Below, piece after piece: positions 60,137 through 64,000 of a stretch of DNA of 64,000 bases (its first letter is position 1; every line of letters starts with the position of its first letter). A program made the position numbers and the translations under genes. The notes beneath the pieces were generated by a model. The model was given only the letters and a program-made list of their open reading frames with translations. It had not been told where the DNA came from and searched no databases. The DNA is from JBBQNY01 sp038255255 (GTDB lineage Bacteria; Pseudomonadota; Gammaproteobacteria; Xanthomonadales; Ahniellaceae), in assembly GCA_038255255.1 (NCBI GenBank), contig JBBSLL010000001.1, positions 62,001 to 126,000 on the forward strand, in the 5' to 3' direction.

Positions 60137-62293
60137 ATGCGCATCACGATGCTGCTGTCGCTCGCAATCCTGTGCGGCTCCGCGCATGCGCAGACCACCC
60201 CGTTTCCGATCCTGTTCGTGACGCAGGTGCCGGTGCCCGTCGACTTCGCGACCATCGGCTCCACGTTCGCCAACCACATTCCCACGATGCGCGCGGTCTA
60301 TCGAGGCGGCGATCTCTGGATACGCTACGGCGACGGCACGCTGCGCAACCTGACGGAGGAGCGCGGACTCGGAACGAGCGGGTTCCAGGGCGCGAACTCG
60401 ATCGCGGTGCGCGATCCGCACGTGCACTGGAACGGCACCCGCGCGATCTTCTCGATGGTGATCGGCTCACCGCCGGCGCAGTTCGCGTTGATCGATCCCC
60501 GCTGGCAACTTTACGAAGTCACCGGGATGGGCGTCGGACAAACCGCGTCGATTACGCTCGTGCCGAACCAGCCTACGCAGTTCAACAACGTGATGCCTGC
60601 CTACCTGTCCGACGGCACCATCGTGTTCGCCTCCGATCGCCCGCGCAATGGCGCGATGCACCTGTACCCGCAGCACGACGAATACGAGTCGGAAGACACG
60701 TTGACCGGCTTGTGGCGGCTCGATCCAGCGAACGGCAACCTGAAACTGCTCGATCACTCGCCCTCGGGCGATTTCGATCCGCTGGTCGACAGCTTCGGGC
60801 GCCTGCTCTTCACACGCTGGGACCATCTGCAGCGCGACCAGCAGGCCGAAGTCGCGATGTTCAACACGTTCGACTGGGTCAGCGAAGACGCCAACGCCGC
60901 ATTCGCACCGCAGCGCACCGAAGTGTTCCCCGAGTTGCGCGTGGCGCCCGTGGGTTCGACGGTCAATGGCCACAATTTCAACAATTTCTTTCCATGGCAG
61001 GTCGCGCAGGACGGCACCAACGCCGAGTTCCTCAATCACCTCGGCCGCCATGAATTGCTGGAGTTCTTCGATCGCAGTTTCACGAGCGATCCGAATCTCA
61101 GCGAGTTCAGATCCGCGATTTCCGGCCGCACCAACCCGAACCCCATCGAGAACCTGTTCTACCTCGCCGAGGACCCGACCCAGGCTGGCCGCTTCCTCGG
61201 CATCGACGCGCCCGAGTTCGACACGCATGCATCGGGACAACTGGTGCGGCTGCAGTCTCCGCCGAGCGCGAATCCCGACGACATCTCGATCGAATACCTC
61301 ACGCCGCGCAGCACCTTCGGCACGGAGCCGGGTCCGACGCATTCGGGGCACTACCGCAATCCCGCCACGCTCGATGATGGCCGCATCGTGGTTGCACACG
61401 CGCCCGAGCAAGGAGGCGTGGACAACCTCGGCTCGGTCACTGCGCCGATCCCGAACTATCGTTTCCGCTTGAAATTCATGACGGCGGGCACTGGTGGTTT
61501 CATGACAGCAGGCGCGCCACTGACGGGCGGCATCACCAGGTCGGTGTCATGGTGGAACCCGGACCAGATGGTGACTTACAACGGCGAGTTGTGGGAACTC
61601 AGTCCGGTCGAAGTGCGCGCGCGCCCCGTGCCGCCGAACATTGTCGAGCCGCCGCTGGCGGCGCCGGAACAGCAGGCTTTCGTGACCGCCGGTGTCTCGG
61701 AAGCGGCATTGCGGCAGTTCCTGCGCCAGCAGAATCTGGGATTGATGGTGGTGCGCAACTCGACCCACCGCGATAGGGCGGACAAGCAGCAGCCTTACAA
61801 CTTGCGTGTGCCGAATGGCGTACAGACGGTCGGCCCCGGCGGTGGCACGATTTACGACATTGGCCACTTCCAGGCTATCCAGGGTGATCAGGTACGGGGG
61901 ATCGGCGGCACCGGCTCGCCCACGCCAGGCCGGCGGGTGCTGTCGCGTTTCCTGCATGAACCTGCCGCCATTGCCAACAACCTGCCGAACGCGGGCGGTC
62001 CCGAGGGTAGCGCGCGCATCTTTCCTGATGGTTCCAGCGCATTGTTCGTGCCGGCACGACGCGCGCTCAGTTGGCAGACGACCGCACCGGAGGGCACGCC
62101 CGTCGTGCGCGAGCGCTTCTGGCTGACGTGGCAACCGGGCGAGATCCGCGCCTGCGGCGGTTGCCACGGCATCAACCGCATGGGCCAGGCCGGACAACCC
62201 GAAGCGACCAACATGCCGCAGGCGCTGGTCGCGCTACTGCAGAACTGGAGCGCGCAGAACGGCGGGCCGATCTTCTCGAACGGGTTCGAGTAG
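60137..62293 (+). CDS. Exported propeller protein with one haem-c motif (hydrazine-synthase-alpha-like)
   Basis: A 718-residue protein with a signal peptide (MLLSLAILCGSAHA). Residues about 80-400 contain PD40/WD40-like blades (GTRAIFSMVIGS, DGTIVFASDRPRNGAMHLYP, FDPLVDSFGRLLFTRWD). A late segment has CxxCH (ACGGCHGINRMGQ), a single haem c-binding site. This layout resembles the alpha subunit domain of hydrazine synthase, found in many non-anammox bacterial proteins of unknown role. The protein ends PIFSNGFE. Confidence 0.82.
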   Translation: MRITMLLSLAILCGSAHAQTTPFPILFVTQVPVPVDFATIGSTFANHIPTMRAVYRGGDLWIRYGDGTLRNLTEERGLGTSGFQGANSIAVRDPHVHWNGTRAIFSMVIGSPPAQFALIDPRWQLYEVTGMGVGQTASITLVPNQPTQFNNVMPAYLSDGTIVFASDRPRNGAMHLYPQHDEYESEDTLTGLWRLDPANGNLKLLDHSPSGDFDPLVDSFGRLLFTRWDHLQRDQQAEVAMFNTFDWVSEDANAAFAPQRTEVFPELRVAPVGSTVNGHNFNNFFPWQVAQDGTNAEFLNHLGRHELLEFFDRSFTSDPNLSEFRSAISGRTNPNPIENLFYLAEDPTQAGRFLGIDAPEFDTHASGQLVRLQSPPSANPDDISIEYLTPRSTFGTEPGPTHSGHYRNPATLDDGRIVVAHAPEQGGVDNLGSVTAPIPNYRFRLKFMTAGTGGFMTAGAPLTGGITRSVSWWNPDQMVTYNGELWELSPVEVRARPVPPNIVEPPLAAPEQQAFVTAGVSEAALRQFLRQQNLGLMVVRNSTHRDRADKQQPYNLRVPNGVQTVGPGGGTIYDIGHFQAIQGDQVRGIGGTGSPTPGRRVLSRFLHEPAAIANNLPNAGGPEGSARIFPDGSSALFVPARRALSWQTTAPEGTPVVRERFWLTWQPGEIRACGGCHGINRMGQAGQPEATNMPQALVALLQNWSAQNGGPIFSNGFE

Positions 62294-62322
62294 CGCACGG
62301 TTTGCGTGGTGGCTACAAGGGC

Positions 62323-62350
62323 CTGCGGTGCAGCCTGAGCCGCACCGCAG
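62323..62350. repeat. 9-base perfect hairpin between convergent genes
   Basis: CTGCGGTGC (62323-62331) pairs with GCACCGCAG (62342-62350). It is followed by an AGGCCTAGGCCT palindrome (62367-62378) with TTTT on the plus strand, so it may end transcription from the left. The second palindrome overlaps the stop codon of the DUF3592 gene. Confidence 0.6.
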
Positions 62351-62370
62351 CCGCACGAATACCGGCAGGC

Positions 62371-63075
62371 CTAGGCCTTTTCTGGCAGGAAACTCGTGTC
62401 GAGGAAGTACTGCTTCGGATCATTTGCATTGACCATCGCGTCGATGGTGTCCTTCTTGCAGAAGTCGGTCGGGTCGTACCAGATGTTGTCGCTGTAGAAG
62501 AGGTGCAACTTCTGGGTGGCCGGATCCTGCCACTGCGAACAGACGCGCCACGGACTCTTGCCGTTGACCTCGAGGCCAGTGTTCTGCTCGACGGCGTGGA
62601 ATTTGGTCTGGATACGGGTGCCGTGCGTCTCGAGCCACTTCCGCACTTTCTTGTTCTTGATGCCGCCGACGAACAGGAACCAGCCGATCAGCGTGACGAT
62701 CACGGCGAAGAATCCGAGGATCAGCGGTCCGAACCAGTTCTCCATGAAGCTGTCGAGGCGCGCGCGCTCGGGCGTGGTCTTCGAGTAGAGCACCTGGACC
62801 TTTTCGCCGCGGTCGTAGGAAGGCGAGCTCGATGAGCTCGAAGTGGTAAACGTGAGCGTCCTGCCGTCGGCGATCGTGTATTCGACGACCGGCTTGTACA
62901 TGGTCTTGGTCGTGCCATCGCTGGTCGAGCGTTCGGTTTCGAAATCGATGACGGTGCCTTCGGTCTTGAGGCCCTCGGACTTGAACTTGAGCGTGGACTG
63001 GCTGAGTGCCCAGGTGCCCCAGAGCATGCCGAGACCGATGAGCAACGCGAAAAATCCGCCGATGATGCGAGCCAT
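62371..63075 (-). CDS. DUF3592-domain membrane protein
   Basis: A 234-residue protein with an N-terminal helix (IIGGFFALLIGLGMLWGTWA), a beta-rich DUF3592 domain (GTVIDFETERST, YKPVVEYTIADGRTLTFTTSSSSSSPSY, YDRGEKVQVLYSKTTP), a second helix (PLILGFFAVIVTLIGWFLFVGG) and a C-terminal beta-rich tail (WRVCSQWQDPATQKLHLFYSDN). GGGGGA lies seven bases upstream of the ATG at 63075. Function of the family unknown. Confidence 0.88.
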   Translation of the reverse strand: MARIIGGFFALLIGLGMLWGTWALSQSTLKFKSEGLKTEGTVIDFETERSTSDGTTKTMYKPVVEYTIADGRTLTFTTSSSSSSPSYDRGEKVQVLYSKTTPERARLDSFMENWFGPLILGFFAVIVTLIGWFLFVGGIKNKKVRKWLETHGTRIQTKFHAVEQNTGLEVNGKSPWRVCSQWQDPATQKLHLFYSDNIWYDPTDFCKKDTIDAMVNANDPKQYFLDTSFLPEKA

Positions 63076-63357
63076 GAATTCATCCCCCTGGATGCGACGC
63101 ACCTGAAGCGCGCCTGCGTTGAGTTTTCATCCCCGGCCTTGCTGCCAGCGCCAGGCCCCGCGGGCGAGTTGTCGCCCCAGTGGGTTATACGACAAACGCG
63201 CGCGGGCAAGGCCACGGTTCGTCTACGCGGCCGCGCGCCTTTCGTTCGCCGCAATCACGCGATTGCGGCCTGCGGCCTTGGCGGCGTCGAACTGGTGCAT
63301 GCTGGTGGCCTGCCGCGCAACGCGCGACGGTCGACACCATTGCGGAGGGCGGCTTGG

Positions 63358-63780
63358 ATGTCGAGGTACGTGTGGCAGTGCACCGCATGCGGCCTCAAGC
63401 CGACGTGGCTCAGCGTGTGCGCGTCGCGCAGCATCGCCGCCTTCATCTGGGACGAGCTCGCGCCGAGCGGATGGGACCAGCGCTTGCTCAAGCGCAAGTG
63501 CACGTGCGGGCGCTCTGCCTTGCGCATCACCTACAGGTTGCGGCGCGGTGATCCGGAGCGCGTCAGCATCAACCGGATCGTCGGTCTGCGTTCCGCGGAT
63601 GATTATCTGCCGATGCTCTGGGAAACCTTCCGGCACTCGACTCCACGCACGGCCTGGATCGACTTCAAGTACCAGCGCGGGCGCAGTCCATGGGGTCTCA
63701 CCAAACGCCTGGTGCTCACCAGGGGGCAATTGGCGCGCCTGCTGCGCGCGTACGAAAGGGCTACCGCTCCCGGCCCGTAG
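63358..63780 (+). CDS. Small hypothetical protein with zinc-ribbon-like cysteines
   Basis: A 140-residue protein. It begins RYVWQCTACGLKPTWLSVCAS and has a second CxC pair in KRKCTCGRSA, which together could bind zinc. The middle part DPERVSINRIVGLRSADDYLPMLWE and TAWIDFKYQRGRSPWGLTKRLVL have no family I recognise. GGAGGG lies nine bases upstream of the ATG at 63358. The frame is open further upstream, but that part is not protein-like. Confidence 0.65.
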   Translation: MSRYVWQCTACGLKPTWLSVCASRSIAAFIWDELAPSGWDQRLLKRKCTCGRSALRITYRLRRGDPERVSINRIVGLRSADDYLPMLWETFRHSTPRTAWIDFKYQRGRSPWGLTKRLVLTRGQLARLLRAYERATAPGP

Positions 63781-63791
63781 CGGCCGGCGCA

Positions 63792-64000
63792 TTATTGCGA
63801 ACGTCGGGTCAGCAGCAGTGCGACACCCAGCAGCGTAATCGCCGACGCGACGTAGTCGAGCGTGGTGATGCGCTCTCCGGCGAGCACGGCGCCGAGCACG
63901 AGCGCGATGGGTGGATTCACGTACGCATAGCTGGTGGCGAGCGCGGGGCGCACATGCTGCAGCAGCCAGACGTAGGCGCTGAACGCAATGATCGAGCCGA
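63792..64000 (-). CDS. EamA/DMT-family transporter, C-terminal part
   Basis: The reverse strand at the window edge reads IIAFSAYVWLLQHVRPALAT, SYAYVNPPIALVLGAVLAGE and TTLDYVASAITLLGVALLL before TAA. This is the last three helices of an EamA-type exporter, close in style to YedA-like metabolite exporters. The rest of the gene lies beyond the window. Confidence 0.85.
   Translation of the reverse strand, partial: GSIIAFSAYVWLLQHVRPALATSYAYVNPPIALVLGAVLAGERITTLDYVASAITLLGVALLLTRRSQ

Overview
This is a GC-rich (about two thirds G+C by eye), densely coded chromosomal window from a Gram-negative bacterium. It has RND and MacAB-like efflux systems, TonB-dependent uptake, lipoproteins, 16S rRNA modification genes and many dispersed REP-type palindromes. 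The general gene content, the TonB-receptor style and two secreted proteins ending in an IF-x-x-GFE tail suggest a gammaproteobacterium near Xanthomonadales/Nevskiales/Steroidobacterales. That placement is an inference: there is no rRNA gene to settle it. I saw no tRNA, rRNA, CRISPR array, intact insertion sequence or replication origin.

Layout. 0-4.1 kb: the end of an RND adaptor gene and a full RND pump gene. 4.1-16.5 kb: a sensor kinase, then what looks like a 3-hydroxybutyrate (3HB) oligomer scavenging locus. It holds a GntP-type permease, a TonB-dependent receptor, a transporter-fused hybrid sensor kinase (CbrA/CrbS/MxtR-like), a small repeat protein, a LuxR-type response regulator, a 3HB dehydrogenase and a divergent 3HB-oligomer hydrolase lipoprotein. 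16.5-22.1 kb: a gluzincin-like protease overlapping an MHS-family transporter, then MscL overlapping an M28 peptidase, then a fumarylacetoacetase-family hydrolase, with REP doublets in the gaps. 22.4-27.2 kb: a MacA-like adaptor, an ATPase and two FtsX-type permeases. 27.2-33.3 kb: a repeat-rich gap, an MBOAT/wax-synthase-like protein, an alpha/beta hydrolase, GrpB, an arginase-family enzyme and an rsmC-rsuA pair.

33.3-43.8 kb is the accessory part: a Phd/RelE-type toxin-antitoxin pair, several tiny membrane proteins, a MazG-like pyrophosphohydrolase, an AT-richer block with an unknown membrane protein, a second copy of the small repeat protein, a single-chain MmeI-type (type IIL) restriction-modification enzyme, another unknown membrane-anchored protein, a secreted phosphodiesterase-fold lipoprotein, and the broken tail of a DUF2075 gene joined directly to its stop codon.

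43.8-64 kb returns to ordinary core-like coding: a TspO-like membrane protein, YdeI-, GFA- and AHSA1-family proteins, a winged-helix plus two DUF5985-like membrane-protein cassette, an old yellow enzyme, an L,D-transpeptidase/M23 peptidase pair, a Tat-exported dienelactone hydrolase, a PMT-type glycosyltransferase, a subtilase with a clear terminator, a cupin, an HNH nuclease, a 14-repeat FG-GAP secreted protein, a DUF4242 protein, a hydrazine-synthase-alpha-like monoheme protein, a DUF3592 membrane protein and the end of an EamA transporter. The main linked themes are efflux, 3HB-oligomer use, phage defence and cell-envelope remodelling.
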